Assembly: GCF_014356525.2 (NCBI RefSeq)
Contig: NC_052505.1
Span: forward strand, 53,305,879-53,369,878
Source of the DNA: Nilaparvata lugens
Lineage: Eukaryota; Arthropoda; Insecta; Hemiptera; Delphacidae
DNA: 64,000 nt
Direction: 5' to 3'
The translations under genes and the position numbers were made by a program. The notes under the pieces are model-generated. The model ran no database searches. It had not been told where the DNA came from and was given only the letters and a program-made list of their open reading frames with translations. Shown here piece by piece: positions 47,690 to 59,945 of the stretch; position 1 is the stretch's first letter, and every line of letters begins with the position of its first letter.

Positions 47690-48098
47690 AAGATAATAAT
47701 TCCATCAGCTGCTTCTTTTTCCTCCAATATGCAATAAGGAGAAGTTCAATATTATATATTCAATTAACAAGTTCAGTAATCAGATGAAAATTAGATTGAG
47801 TTACATGTCAATTTTTACTTTTTCCTCCCTGAGCTTTTGGTTTTGAACGAAGATAGGTAACCCAGATATTCTCCCTTGATTTGAAGCGAATTGACACTAC
47901 ATACTACAATCACAATCAAACACACTCACCCCTTATCAAACAAATAATGTTTTTGCTTCTACCCGAAACTCTCCCCATTCTCTATTATTTTGTAGAATCA
48001 TAATTTTTTCAACTTACCAGCAATTCAATTCAATACCCTGATTAATCGAGATCGGAAAAATATTAAACCACAGATACGTATAGTGAGATTTACTTGAC
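47690..48098. other. No recognisable feature
   Basis: AT-rich sequence between the possible exon and the palindromic block. Confidence 0.4.
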
Positions 48099-48341
48099 CT
48101 GTCAGCGTTCTCTATAAGTACCATCAGTGTTACTGATGTCGAACCAATGCTGACAGTAGAAAGTGAATCTGAACCATATCCTCACTCTGTTTTGATAGTC
48201 TGTTTGCCACACTGTGGACACACAAGCAGCAGCAGCGTTGGTGGTCAGGTGTTCTGTTATTCCATAGTCAGATTCACTTGGAACTGTCAGCATACCTCGT
48301 AAACACTACTAACGTTTTCCTCATCCAAGGAATGCTGACAG
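48099..48341. repeat. 243-bp palindromic block of two CTGTCAGC...GCTGACAG hairpins
   Basis: CTGTCAGC (48099-48106) and GCTGACAG (48149-48156) bound a 58-nt hairpin; the same pair bounds another 58-nt segment at 48284-48341. Between them AGTGAATCTGA and TCAGATTCACT make the two halves mutually inverted. Inside the first hairpin is CATCAG-TGTTA-CTGATG. Probably a miniature inverted-repeat element, ending 57 bp before a putative start codon. Confidence 0.5.
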
Positions 48342-48398
48342 TGTATAGTGTACCGTCGGAGTGGTGTGTGTCACAAGACACCGTCCCTGTTTGTAAAG

Positions 48399-48576
48399 AT
48401 GGCATCTCGTGTTCTGTGTTGTGATCGCCACACATTATTCTATGCGCACTCGATGGCCGTCTGCTCTTCCGATAAGCCGCTATCACGGCATCTTTACAAG
48501 CGCTTAGTGGCGACTGCTGCCGCAAAACCCTTCGATATAGAGCGATTCACTACAATTTGCCAGCAAAGGTTGAATG
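48399..48576 (+). CDS. Putative first coding exon, unknown protein
   Basis: ATG in good context (AAAGATGG) opens 59 codons plus one base, ending at a donor G|GTGAGC (phase 1). The translation starts MASRVLCCDRHTLFYAHSMA and ends KPFDIERFTTICQQRLN. GC is near 50 percent against about a third around it, and codon use looks natural. I do not recognise the product; an N-terminal targeting sequence is possible (few acidic residues, several Arg) but not demonstrated. The antisense frame (48274-48525) is considered its shadow. No downstream exon was found. Confidence 0.45.
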
Positions 48577-48599
48577 GTGAGCATTGATGTTACACATAA

Positions 48600-50078
48600 G
48601 GGATTTAGACACTACAAAGTGAATCTCCCCATTATATCACACAACTAGTTTCACATATCTCGAACTTTCAACACACTAATTTGTATTGACAACCATCTTG
48701 TCTTCATCGAGTATATTAATACATTTTGTGAATCATTGTCATGTTTGTTTATATGATTGTGGAGATGGATGTTGATTACTAAATTTGAATTCACTTTTCC
48801 ATCGAAATCTGATGTACAAATATACTGATAATACACGTGTGAGAAGTTCTTCTACGCCTACAAGACCTTTTATTTTGTATAAAGTCCTACTTCATTCTGT
48901 CAGAATTGGTACAATTGACGGTCTTTCACCATCCTGTACTGACTTTAAAGTATGAGAATATAGTCTACCAGAGGTCGGTATATCAATAAACATATAAATT
49001 TTCAGCTATCCCCGGAAAGTGCTGTCTTATATTGAGCAAGATACTATCTTACATCTTACTGTAATGGATCGCAAAATGAGCTCTTTGAGATACGAGACAA
49101 AGCAGTATTTTCTCTAGACCGTCCTTATCAGTGTTCAAATTTGAAATATAATTGAATCATGATGTGCTAGTAATATGGGGAAAATGGAAGAAATCAATCT
49201 ATTATGACTTGTTAAACATGGATCAACCATTAACAGAAATTCAATCTCCGCATTTCTAAAAGAAACTGATTAAATCAATTTTACCCTATCAATGAAAGGA
49301 AAGAGAAGTATTATGTTGTTGAGAGACACGTTCAATATCATGGGAGTGAGATTGAAACGGTGGACGATCCAAGGATAAACTGTGATTTTGTCAGATTGTT
49401 TGGTTGTAGATTAATGGCTGATCACCGAATTAGTGTTTACATCCTCTCGTCCTATCTTTGCTCATCTATTGCTGGTTTTCCCTCGCTTTGACGTGGATTA
49501 GAAGATTATTGATAGCTTGAGTGCACCCCTATCAAAATGGATAATAATTTTGTTCCAGACTATAATATCCAGTGCTTCTTAATGGATGATATAATGAAAA
49601 ATTCATAGCGAAATACGAGTAGATAAGGAACAGAGCATGGTAATAGACTAGACAAATATAATAATATATGTAGTTTTTGTAGTAGAATAAATTATATTGT
49701 GTAAGTTATTCTTGATTGGAACTAATTTTAGATATTTTCAATACAATATCATATTCAACACCAAATCAGAGATGAAGTAGATTAGTATTAGTTTCTTCAC
49801 TCTATGGTGTCAAAATTGAACTTATACCGCAAACCAACTCAGTGTACAGCCATCATCATTCATAATTATAATCCATTCACATAAAATACCTTTTCATGTG
49901 ATTAAGAAATTGAAAATAATTAGTGTTTCCAACAGTGAGCGTTCCATGAAATGGGGAAAACAATTATTAATTCACAGGGAGCCTAACATTTTGTAATTGG
50001 AATTTTCAAATAAATTTTTCCAAATTTAGGAGGAATGTAGTATCAACATACAGTAATTTCATTCAGAAAATTCCAATT
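48600..50078. other. No recognisable feature
   Basis: AT-rich, presumably intronic if 48399-48576 is an exon. No repeat shared with the rest of the window was noticed. Confidence 0.4.
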
Positions 50079-51580
50079 ATTGGATAATCGAGTAATCATT
50101 GAATAATGGCTATAATAGTACTTCACATCACAAGTAACAATAATTTACCGCATTAGTATGATTGTTTCTGCCCGAAACGTAGTTGAGTGCAGAGTTATAC
50201 GAATGTGGTGAATACGTTACCGTACAAGTTACGTACAATACTTTTTTCATACTTATCTAAGAAATAATAATATTGCTGAGAAACAGAAACCATTACCTGC
50301 TGCTGCTCGAGTTACTGCATTCTATAAAAATGATCTAGCCCGTAGACAGACAAACCCATAACAGACAGACCCATAGAGCTCAAATAAAATAATAAAGGTC
50401 CATGTTTTATGTTATAAGATTTCAGATGAGTTCTTATAAATTGAGACTAATTAGATGAGCTTCAATAATATTTGAGTTATTATATTAGTTACTCAGATAT
50501 TATTTGAACTCAGTAGACAGTGCCTCCAAGAGCTATTTTCTAGAAGGCAGAATGAGGCACACACTGATAGGAATTTGAATCTGGAGCAATTTGATTGGAA
50601 TAAAAAATGTATTCAGATGCTTTCTGATCATAAGGTCATGGAGGTGATTTTCTCACTTAAGTGCTCAACAATAAGAAGTTAAAATTAATGTCACCAATAT
50701 TGCGAGTGAAGACTATACCGCTACCTTCAGGTAGTTTTGCTAACTATTTTGGAATAAGGGAATTCGTGGTTGTACAATCACGTTTTAACAAAGCTCCTAC
50801 CTGGAGCGCTGAAGGCAACTGTTTGAATGTTCCTATTTCGGAACTAGGAAACATACTTGACTGTAAAGAATACAAATATGATCTCTTTACAGCATAATAT
50901 ACTGCAAAGAAATCACATGTTTGCTTGATCTACAAACAGCTGTTTACCGGCTCGATTACATGCATGGAAAACAGCTGAAATTGAGTAAGTATGAAAGAAA
51001 TGTATTTTTGAAAAAAACATGTATTTTTGTCATACTTACTCAATTGCAGCTGTTTTCCATGCAAGCTGTTTGCAGAACAAGAAAACATGTGATTTTCATA
51101 ACAGCATACTATACTGTAAAGAGATCATATGTTCTCTTTACAGTCGAGTATGTCAGGACTCTAGTGAGTCCTAATAACATCTGAGTAATCAATATACTTA
51201 CTCAAATAATTGGAGAACTCATTTAAATAGTTTCAAGTTATAAGAACTCATCTGAAATCTTATAATGTAGGCCTTTATTATTTTATTTGAGCTCGAAGAG
51301 TCTGTCTGTTATGAACCAGGCGCTGCGGTCTAGGTCATGTTTATAGAATGCAGTAGCTCGAGCAGCAGCAAGTAATGGCTTCTGTTTCTCAGCAATATTA
51401 TTCTTTCTCAGATAAGTATGACAAAAAAGATTGTACGTAATTTGTACGGTAACGTATTTACCGCATTCGTAAGATAATTCTGCCCTCAACTACGTTTCAG
51501 GCAGAAACAATCATACTTATGCGGTAAATTATCGTTACCGGACTTGTTACATAAAGTACTATTGTTATCGTTTATCCAAT
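50079..51580. repeat. 1.5-kb imperfect hairpin (long inverted repeat)
   Basis: The left arm (50079-50994) folds onto the right arm (51030-51580) around a ~35-bp loop containing TGTATTTTTG twice. Paired blocks include 'acagctg...gagtaagtatga' with 'tcatacttactcaattgcagctgt', 'gatctctttacag' with its reverse, and 'gattgtttctgcccgaaacgtag' with 'ctacgtttcaggcagaaacaatc'. The left arm holds an extra ~310 bp (about 50525-50835) missing on the right. Frames at 50661-50897, 50921-51184 and 51283-51489 lie within it and have no family motifs. Confidence 0.75.
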
Positions 51581-52109
51581 ACGATATTATGGATGAAATC
51601 CTCGATAAATTATTGTTGATAAAATGAGTTGAATGTGATGTAGCGTGTGTGAATTATTGCAATGAATGAAAATTGAGAGTTTGCTCTGATTATGAGCTTT
51701 AAATTTGGATTAGTTTTTCTCAATCTACAGTTTTTGGAGCTGAATGAGTCTAATATTGAAAAATTGTCCTTTTTAGAGGAGTTTTTCAATCAGATGATTT
51801 TATTGAATATCAAAGACTGAGTGATCGATTATTGAAGGAAGAATGATGTTCTTCTTCTTGGCTCAATTAATTGCCTGGTTTTTATTGAATGAGTGTGGAT
51901 TGATTGCTTCTACAATATAAAGTTGTCAAAAGAGATTGATAATATGTTTCAAGTGATATCACTCGTCTTCTTCTATCAATCAACTGAATGCAAACGCCTG
52001 TTATGTGATCTTGAATATTAGTTTGTCGAAACCCATAGTTTCTTGATCAGAAATCGAGTAAAATCTTGTGATAGTTTACGATCAGGAATACGAAAAGTAT
52101 ACAATATTA
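51581..52109. other. No recognisable feature
   Basis: AT-rich; no gene seen. Confidence 0.4.
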
Positions 52110-52355
52110 CTAGTAGTTCTGCGAACAGTAGACCTCGCTCATGAATACAACTTTCAAATTAATGAAAAGGGTCATTACGAAAGTACAGTATATTGTGGAG
52201 ATTTAGCAATGTCATCTATTATTTTTTCCATTGAGAATGCTAGTGACAATGTTTTCAGGGACATCGGACTTATAATTTTCTTTCGATGTGAGTACCTTCA
52301 CATCGTCCCCATATTTACAATATTAACCTATATTACAACTTTTAAATAATTAATT
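52110..52355 (-). repeat. Interspersed repeat with CTAG end (family F2), copy 1
   Basis: Opens CTAGTAGTTCTGCGAACAG and continues colinearly with 63204-63440 for about 240 bp ('acaactttcaaat', 'gtacagtatattgtg', 'tcatctattattttttcca', 'catcgtccccatat'). Apart from the first ~30 bp it differs from the repeats at 381 and 24935. The 93-codon frame here is repeat-derived. Confidence 0.6.
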
Positions 52356-54039
52356 ATAAGATGTTCTCTTATAAGAACAAAAAGTGAAAGAAAAATTGAA
52401 TATGCAGTAGGCAATTTAGACGATGAATCGTCTCACAGACGATAGTGAGACAGAGAATGATTATAAATAAGATGGGCTTGGTGTCAATGACAGGAGGTTG
52501 CCGATGATGATTTTAATGGAAAGTTGTTTTAATGTTGTCACATGGTATTTTAGCACCACAAAATATTTTTGAAATGAACTATTGAGCTTTAATAGAATTA
52601 TAAGATAGAAAGAAAAGATAGCCTAGTCAAAGTACCACTCAAGTAAAATCGAATGTTATTTGTGATAAAGAGTAATCATATTATCTAAAGCGATAAGAGA
52701 ACCAAGCAAAGTTGTAATTCAAAAATAATGAGAATTCATTGGCAGAAATAAAAATTATAAAGCGGCTTATTTATTATTGGCAGATCATAAAAAATAAAAG
52801 TTTGCATGTACATTTTAGGTTAGAATTCTTTGTTTTTGTTCTAAATGAATCAATCGATCTAGGATCAATTGACAGTTCTTTGAATCGATACCTAACAAAT
52901 CAGCTGATTGCTCGACCAACCAGTATGAATTAAATTATAAATCTTACTCACAAAATATATATTATATACACTAGGGAAGGTTTATGTAAATGACAACTAG
53001 TATTGTTACACAATTTTTTATTGCAATCTAAGAAAGTATGAAAACCAAGTGTACACAAAACTCACATAAAAAATTATATGTACATCATTTTATAGCATCA
53101 TGTATTGAGATTTAATTATTAAAATACTTTTAGTCTATCATTTAATTCATTTATGTAACAAATTTTCATTTATCTTTGTATAACAAAGTTGGAGAAACCC
53201 TGAATCTGAAGTAACCAATTGCATTGAGTCTTACTAAGATTAGAAAGCCAATCAGAAGGAAGCTTATAAATCGTTCAAGGAAGAGATGAATTTTTTCTGA
53301 AAATCATTCCTCTCTGGCTTGTGATCCCGATCTGTGAGGATGCACATGGAGATTAGGGTTCTTTCTTCCTATTAAATTTTAAAATCATCAAGCCAATCCC
53401 TTTTTAAATGTGGAATATTTGTAATTAATGTTTGATTATTTGTGAACTCAGTGTTGCTAAAGAGTTCTTAATTGTAATCTGTTCCCATGAATATATTTTA
53501 ATACTGAAAGAAATTCATAAGAAATCTGGACCACGCGCGAGCCCAGCAGAGATGAAAAGGACCTGCATAATTAATCATTGAAAATAATTAATTCACTCTA
53601 CAAGACCTTCAAGAACATCATTACTGTGAGTGTTAGTTCTAATGAGCTCATTAGCCGGCCTTTAATAGTGAATTGGGGAATTGATCAAAGCGCTATATAA
53701 ATTAATTCAAATTTAAGAAATTTGCAACGTGTTGAATACTATCATATAGTCTATAAGAACGTTTTATGAATTTACTTGATTTATGTAGGAAGCTTACTTC
53801 CATGCACAGCACGAACTCATAAGACCCTGAGATTATTGAATTGTCAATTTTATTAATTATTATTTGTTCATTGATCAAAGTATGTCATGTTAAATCTACA
53901 GACCGAACAGGTTCTAAGTTGTAGAAATCTGAATTGACTTGAAGTCCATGTATCAGTATTAAATGCAAATTTATAGTTTTTAAAGCTCACAAATGTGTAT
54001 GCTAATAAACCTTGTGATAATTGTTAAACTATTAAAGAA

Positions 54040-54040
<1 letters not shown>
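52356..54040. other. No recognisable feature
   Basis: AT-rich; frame 52739-52933 lacks motifs. Confidence 0.4.
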
Positions 54041-54041
<1 letters not shown>

Positions 54042-54106
<65 letters not shown>

Positions 54107-54139
54107 ATTATAAATATAAGAATATTTTATATATATATA

Positions 54140-54204
<65 letters not shown>

Positions 54205-54212
54205 ATATATTA
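54042..54212. repeat. Compound (TA)n microsatellite
   Basis: Two long TA runs separated by about 30 bp, with occasional TT or AA interruptions. The Ile-Tyr frame is an artefact. Confidence 0.95.
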
Positions 54213-54709
54213 TTTTATGGGAATATATTTTATGTTTTATGTCAGCATCCAAAATCATAGAAGTTTTTATTATATCCTAACTCATCTCGTGATATACAGT
54301 TTGAGCTGTCCTGGTACCAAGAAATATTCGTCAGCAGCATATAAAATCAGTGAATCAATTAATATTGATCCTATTCAGTGCATTTATTACTTATCATCAT
54401 TTGATGATAGAAATATTATTCAGCCAGAAAGGTCTTACTGATAATTATCTTAATCAGTCTACAGTATATCATATAAGGATCCAGAGAACTTTAAAAACTG
54501 GCGTTGTAAGTTCCAAGGAATTTTAGAAGGGTGAGTTGGTGAATACCTGTATTCATGATAAGCGTTTTAAGAATAAACTAGAAAGATCATAGTTGGTTCT
54601 CATTATTCTCGATTGAATATATTATGGTTACTGATAATCAGTCACCAATTATCTTTTTGACTTCCTTATTGGTATTCTTCAAGAACTTCACGGAAGCAGC
54701 GGTAAGAAT

Positions 54710-54775
54710 TATTGATCACCAGTCATTGAACCCTGTTCAATTCATGCGTCTACCATTGAGCTAGAGCTGCGGTCT
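54710..54775 (-). repeat. tRNA-like sequence (SINE or pseudogene)
   Basis: On the minus strand TAGCTCAATGGTAGACGCATG is A-box-like and, after about 10 bp, AGGGTTCAATGACTGG is B-box-like. The acceptor stem does not pair and the anticodon arm is too short, so a working tRNA is unlikely. Confidence 0.35.
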
Positions 54776-55525
54776 GAACCCAGCATATTTGCGAGCCGGA
54801 CGGCCTTAACTTTTTGCGAATTTATTTGCAAAATAGGGATTTTAGAACCGCTCTTATAAATACCAAAAATCTCGCATCACATGTGAAGGATTTGCAATTT
54901 ACCATTTTACAATGTTAAGGCTTGTTATGCTATGCAAAATGTTAAGTGAAATGTTCACAACTCGGTTTCCGTTCCCGTTCTCATAATAAAAAGGAAAAAC
55001 AAAAGCTAATAGTTTTCCAGAAACTGTAGTCTATGAAACAGGGAAATTTTGTGTTGAAAACGGAAAAAATTGTGCAGTCAAGTGATACGTTTTCTGCAAT
55101 TAATAAATACAGCACATTTTAGAGCGGCACAAGCTCTTTTATAAAAAATGAGAGCCAATTTGTTTTTACTTATATTTATTTCGGGCAAGATTCACTCTTA
55201 ACATATTGTTAACACAATGATCTTCCATTATGAAACGAATAAAAATTGTTGTACCTTCAAAGATAACGCAGCTAGATACGAAAAAGTAACTTTCTGGAAG
55301 GAGGTTGGTCTGTGGTTTTTCAAATTACAAAAAAACCGGAGGTCTTATCAAAAATCGTTACACATACGTTTCTGCACCTTGTTTCAAAGAACTTGTATAC
55401 CAAATTTCAGCCAAATCGGACAATAACTGCGTCTGTAACTGCGGTACAAACAAACAATCAGACAAAAGCCGATGGAGTCGAAACTAAGACCTCAGTTTCG
55501 CTTCGGTCAATATATTTATGTCTAA
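54776..55525. other. No supported gene
   Basis: Three overlapping short frames (55217-55548) lie here; none has a recognisable domain. 'gcttcgctcgg'-like and 'gacaaa...cagacaaaag' wording near 55450 suggests repeat DNA. Confidence 0.4.
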
Positions 55526-56040
55526 TCTCTATACTTATAAAAGGCTAAGCCCCGACAGACTGAAATCACACCACAGCCCAAACTACTGAGCCTAAAAACT
55601 TGAAATTTTGCACGATTGTTTATGGTAGCCTGAAAACATCCACTAAGAAAGGATTTTCACAAATTCGCCCCCCCTGAGGGAGCTGGCCCCCCCCAAAATT
55701 TTAACTTTTTAACCGCTCATTGCACAGCAAACTCATGAGGAACTTTTTTGTTCAGCTACGAAAAAAAATTGGATCTTTGCAGAAAAATTTTAATCAGGAG
55801 CACAGGGGGGTCCAGGAGAGGGCATTTTTCGAAATGTTTGATGTAAAATCACACTACAGCTCAAACTAATTGTCCTACAGACTTGAAACTTTGCACAAAT
55901 ATTCTTCAAACATGCTAGACGCGCACTAAGAACGGATTTTGAGATATTTTGCCCCTAAGGGTTTCAAAGGATGAAAAAGGATCCTATTAAGTTAGGTTAT
56001 GAACATGGTAAGGTATATTCTAACATATGTTGTAATCATT
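55526..56040 (+). mobile_element. Helitron-like element, family B, copy 2 (3' truncated)
   Basis: Starts TCTCTATACTTATAAAAGGC after an A, then matches the reverse complement of the first ~480 bp of copy 1 ('gcacgattgtttatggta', 'catgaggaacttttttgttc', 'gcacaaatattcttcaaac'). Similarity fades near 56040. No coding capacity. Confidence 0.6.
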
Positions 56041-56059
56041 GGAAATAACAAAATAATAT

Positions 56060-56530
56060 GATAGAAATTCAAAAAAGAACATCTGTTCTGTTATTGCTTT
56101 CTACCTGATTCCACTCATCATCAATAATATTGTTCTGATAATTGATAAAAATGTTTAATATTATTATTAATAGAATAAAAGTATTGTTTTGATAATTAAT
56201 TATTATCATTGATATAATAATAGTATTGTTTTGGTAATCAATAAATATTTTTATTTTCACAAACTCTGTATAATTTATAATGGTGAATGTGAAACAGCTG
56301 CATCAAAGAAATTATCTCAAAAACATATGTTTAGGAAAACCATAGTTTCAAACTTCGTTTTCCTGACGCAATGTATAAGCCTACACGTGGCATGTATTAT
56401 TAATTTTTCAGCTAGAACTGTTTTTTGAGACTGCCAAATAAACGTCTACAGTTTTATCAATGCATGCATGCATTTTAAAAACGCATGCAGTTAATGTCTT
56501 CAAATAAAGGTGTTGATATCTACATGATAA
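56060..56530 (+). repeat. Interspersed repeat, family C, copy 2
   Basis: Colinear with 12365-12625 but with about 200 bp of extra AT-rich sequence (56110-56320, 'attattgttttgataatt' tandem-like units) after 'gctttctacctg'. Confidence 0.6.
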
Positions 56531-56559
56531 TTATTCTCTACTTCCACTTGTGATGGATA

Positions 56560-56837
56560 GCCAAAATATTGTGGATCGAGCTGCACGGCGAATTGTAATC
56601 GCGGGCTCTGATTGGCTGAAAAGTTCAGCGTTCGGAGTGAGGTGAGGCGAGCAGTTATAACAGTGGCAAGCGGCACGGCGAATGGTTCGGAGTACGGTAC
56701 GGCGAATGATTAACAGCTGATTTTCAACATTATGAAAAATATGCTCATCATGTTCGTTGAAAGGCAAGATGTTCGGAGGAATGCATGGTTTGCTGCGCGG
56801 TTCGAGGTTCGGTTCGGCATGTGTGGACGCACCTTTA
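56560..56837 (-). mobile_element. Harbinger-like miniature element, one end visible
   Basis: Read on the minus strand from 56834 it starts AGGTGCGTCCACACATGCC, preceded by TAA (a TWA-type target site), similar to the AGGCGCGTTTACACC terminus at 36887. The inside is unusually GC-rich with repeated CGGCGAAT (three times) and GTTCGG motifs. The opposite terminus is absent. The antisense-looking 105-codon frame is considered fortuitous. Confidence 0.4.
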
Positions 56838-57550
56838 GTTTGTGCCAAAATTTATTTTTTTTCGAAATTATAACTTTTCCAAGATAAAATTTTATTAGAG
56901 TGCTGGATTAATGTTGTGATTTTCTCACGGTATCGGAGTAATTTCATGATGTCATTCCGCACATTACGTAATTGAATTCTGATATTTCTTCTATTGTTTT
57001 CAAACGTTTTCCTAGAGTACTTAGAATTGTTGTAAACGCAAAATCATCATAAAAAATCAGTTGAACGTCCATTCTGTTGCTGAGTCTTCTACTTTGATCG
57101 AGGGAATTTTCCTGTATTCTGTCTCTGTTTGTTGTATTCCTTTCTCGTTCTATTGAGGGAAATTATTGTCGTCCCCACCACGTCCTTTGTAATTTGGTAA
57201 TTATCTTTTGGATAATATTGCCAGCCCTGATACCTATTTTTGAGCCTGATTAGGTCGACTTGGAGACCTGAAAAAGAGACCGCTTTTATCTTCTGTAGAG
57301 TACAGACATGTTTTCTGAGCTTAATTATTTATTGACCTGATTCAATAATGTCTTCTCCGGACAGTTTTTTATTCTCTCTCGGAGACTAAGATTATATTAT
57401 TGGGAATCATTTATCCCATCAGTTTTGAAATCGCTAATCCTTTTATTAAATTATTAATGGCATAGTTATTTCCATTCAGAGAGGTTGACTGCTGCACTTT
57501 ATTATTATTGTAGGCTATGGATTAGTGACAGTCGAAAACCCATTTAAGGG
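56838..57550. other. No recognisable feature
   Basis: Mixed sequence without coding support. Confidence 0.4.
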
Positions 57551-57554
57551 TTTT

Positions 57555-57585
<31 letters not shown>

Positions 57586-57931
57586 ATTCTTGAATACTCA
57601 TTCGAGGATCGTGCTGTAAATATGCCTTGCTGTCAAACGAGGGTTTACGAATTCGCCGACCGAGATGGCCGGTGATATCGGACATCTGACCTTGCCGTGC
57701 GGGGCTGAAAGACGATCTTCGATCTGACGCCACTAGCCCGATGCCTGGAGGCCATCACCCTTCATCTTCACCAATCACCCTTTGGACACCGGACTCGAGA
57801 ACGACAGATCTTAGATAAGTACTTGATACCCCCCACTACAATATCAGATGTGCCCCCGTAAATTTGGTCTCTTATAGACGTATTATATTTGGTCTCTTAA
57901 AGATGTATTATACTTGGTCTCTTAAAGACAG
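57551..57931. repeat. (GT)n microsatellite, GC-rich block and 25-bp tandem repeat
   Basis: A T-run and (GT)n at about 57550-57586 precede a GC-rich stretch (57650-57760) that may be a SINE-like repeat. At 57863-57931 a 25-bp unit containing TTGGTCTCTTAAAGA occurs 2.8 times. Confidence 0.6.
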
Positions 57932-58216
57932 ATTGATTATTCGATTATCCATGTATTTTGTAATATTCTCTATATTATTCTCAAAATTATAAGAGCAGTC
58001 AGTCAACCGCATATCTATGTTTTTAATTCCAAGACCCTCAAACCACTAGAATTAGTTTCACATTATTGATCAGATAAAAATCCGCAGATCTCAGGGTCTA
58101 GCACAATTTCAACAACTAAGCCTTCTCCGACAAAATCATTTGTCACCAGGAGATCGGTTTCAAGTTGTTATAGGACATTTATACAGATCACAGGCCAAAG
58201 CAACATAATAATATAT
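57932..58216. other. No recognisable feature
   Basis: Ordinary AT-rich DNA. Confidence 0.4.
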
Positions 58217-58311
58217 CTTCTTCTTCTTTTTCTTCTTTTTCTTCTTCTTCTTCTTCTTCTTCTTCTTCTTCTTCTTCTTCTTCTTTTCCTTTTTCTTCTT
58301 CTTCTTCTTCA
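58217..58311. repeat. (CTT)n microsatellite
   Basis: About 30 CTT/TTC units with a few TTTT or CCT interruptions. It replaces the 5' part of the Helitron copy that follows. Confidence 0.95.
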
Positions 58312-58312
58312 A

Positions 58313-59045
58313 AATTTTCACTTTTTAACCGTTCATTGCACAGCAAAGTCATGAGGAACTTTTTCGTTCAGGTACGAAAAAAATCAGATTTATGCAGAAA
58401 AATTCCAATCAGGAGCACAAGGGGGTTCAGGAGATGGCACTTTTCGAAAATTTATAATATGTAAAATCACACTACAGCTCAAACTAATTGGCCTACAGAC
58501 TTGAAACTTTGCACAAATATTCTTCAAACATGCTAGATGCGCACTAAGAACGGATTTTGAGATATTCTGCCTCTAAGGATTTCAAAGGATGAAAATGGAT
58601 CCTATTAAGTAAGCTTATGGTAAGGTGAACTCCATATGGAACTGAGATAATTGACACATTATATTCTAACATATGTTGTAATAATTGGAAAGCTTAAAAC
58701 AATTTCATAAATTAGCTGATCGAATTTATTTCGCGTTGATTGAGAGCGCGAGCTTGCCACGTGTTTGTTCCATTGTTGCATGCTTGGCCAGTTCGGTTTG
58801 CGCCTTCCATCAGCTGTATATGGAGTCTCATACACTCCCATTAGAACAGAGCACAAAGGTTTTTTTTGGTTAGGAGTTTGTTGATAATTCTTTTTTCAAA
58901 TTCAAATTTTATTGCCATCAAAAATCACATTGAAAACTTTTTTAATTGACAACAAGATAACAGGAACAAAATGTCAAACATATACCTACATTTATTTTTA
59001 TAGCATGGCCAGAAAAAGACAAACTTGAGTACTAGCCGTGAGTTT
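58313..59045 (+). mobile_element. Helitron-like element, family B, copy 3 (5' truncated)
   Basis: Begins mid-element at 'ttttcactttttaaccgttc' directly after the CTT tract and matches the reverse complement of copy 1 to 'gacaaacttgagtactagcc' and a few bases beyond. The opposed frames at 58659-58873 are within this repeat. Confidence 0.6.
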
Positions 59046-59945
59046 ATTAAATATAACTTAATATAAATATATATATATATATTTTTTTTGTTAATGTTTT
59101 GTGAATAAAAATTACGATTTGATGAAAGTTGCGAGTAATCCCTTATATTTGATCCGAATTGTTATCCATAATACAGTAGTTAGGGTCACTGCATACAAAA
59201 ATTCCTATTCTGTACGGTAGCTAATAAATTTCATACGTATTGATTGTCCATAATGTATCCAGTGTCCATAATGGAAGTAATTGAACTACTCAAAATTAAT
59301 GGCTTACTGGTCCCTCATAGATTTATAGTATTCCTGGTGATTGAGCCTGTCTTTTCCATCGTTGTCTATTAGTAATAAAGCTTAATTTACAACTAGCTTA
59401 CCCAGTGAACTTTGTACCGCCAATGTATCTCATGTTACACTTGACTTTATTTGGTGAATCATGAAATTTATCTGACAATCAACATGTTCATTTACATCTC
59501 AATACGGACTTCCTATGTGCTTAGTCATGCAGCATTCATTATTCCGAAAACATATTATTCTTCTCAATCAATTGGTAGTTATATCTATCAGTAAAGCTTT
59601 CAATAAAAAAAAGGTTATATCAGTGTTTCAAAGAAAAATATTCAATGTTTTCATAGCTGTAGTTTGTCGATATATGGTCCAGGAAATATGCGATGTACGA
59701 TGAATCACACAGAATTCCATATTCTTTCCATTTTAGGATGAATATAAGCTAAGCTAAATTCAAAAAATTGTAAATTATTCTTTCATTCTTCAGTAATTAA
59801 TGAATGCAATATGAATACCATACATATATACTATACAATATATATCTCTTTCATTGGATGAATATTTTTTTCCAACATATTCTAGTTTCTCAATGATAGG
59901 AGAGTGATAATTATTTGTATAGGTCTTCTAAGGAACCATTATCAA
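59046..59945. other. No supported gene
   Basis: AT-rich; the 62-codon frame at 59515-59703 has no motifs. Confidence 0.4.

Noticed and set aside
48274..48525. 83-codon antisense frame over the 48399 exon
   Set aside because: The plus-strand reading has a better start context and an exact splice donor; both cannot be favoured, and the antisense frame runs into the palindromic block.
54710..54775. Functional tRNA gene
   Set aside because: A- and B-box-like wording is present but the acceptor and anticodon stems do not pair.
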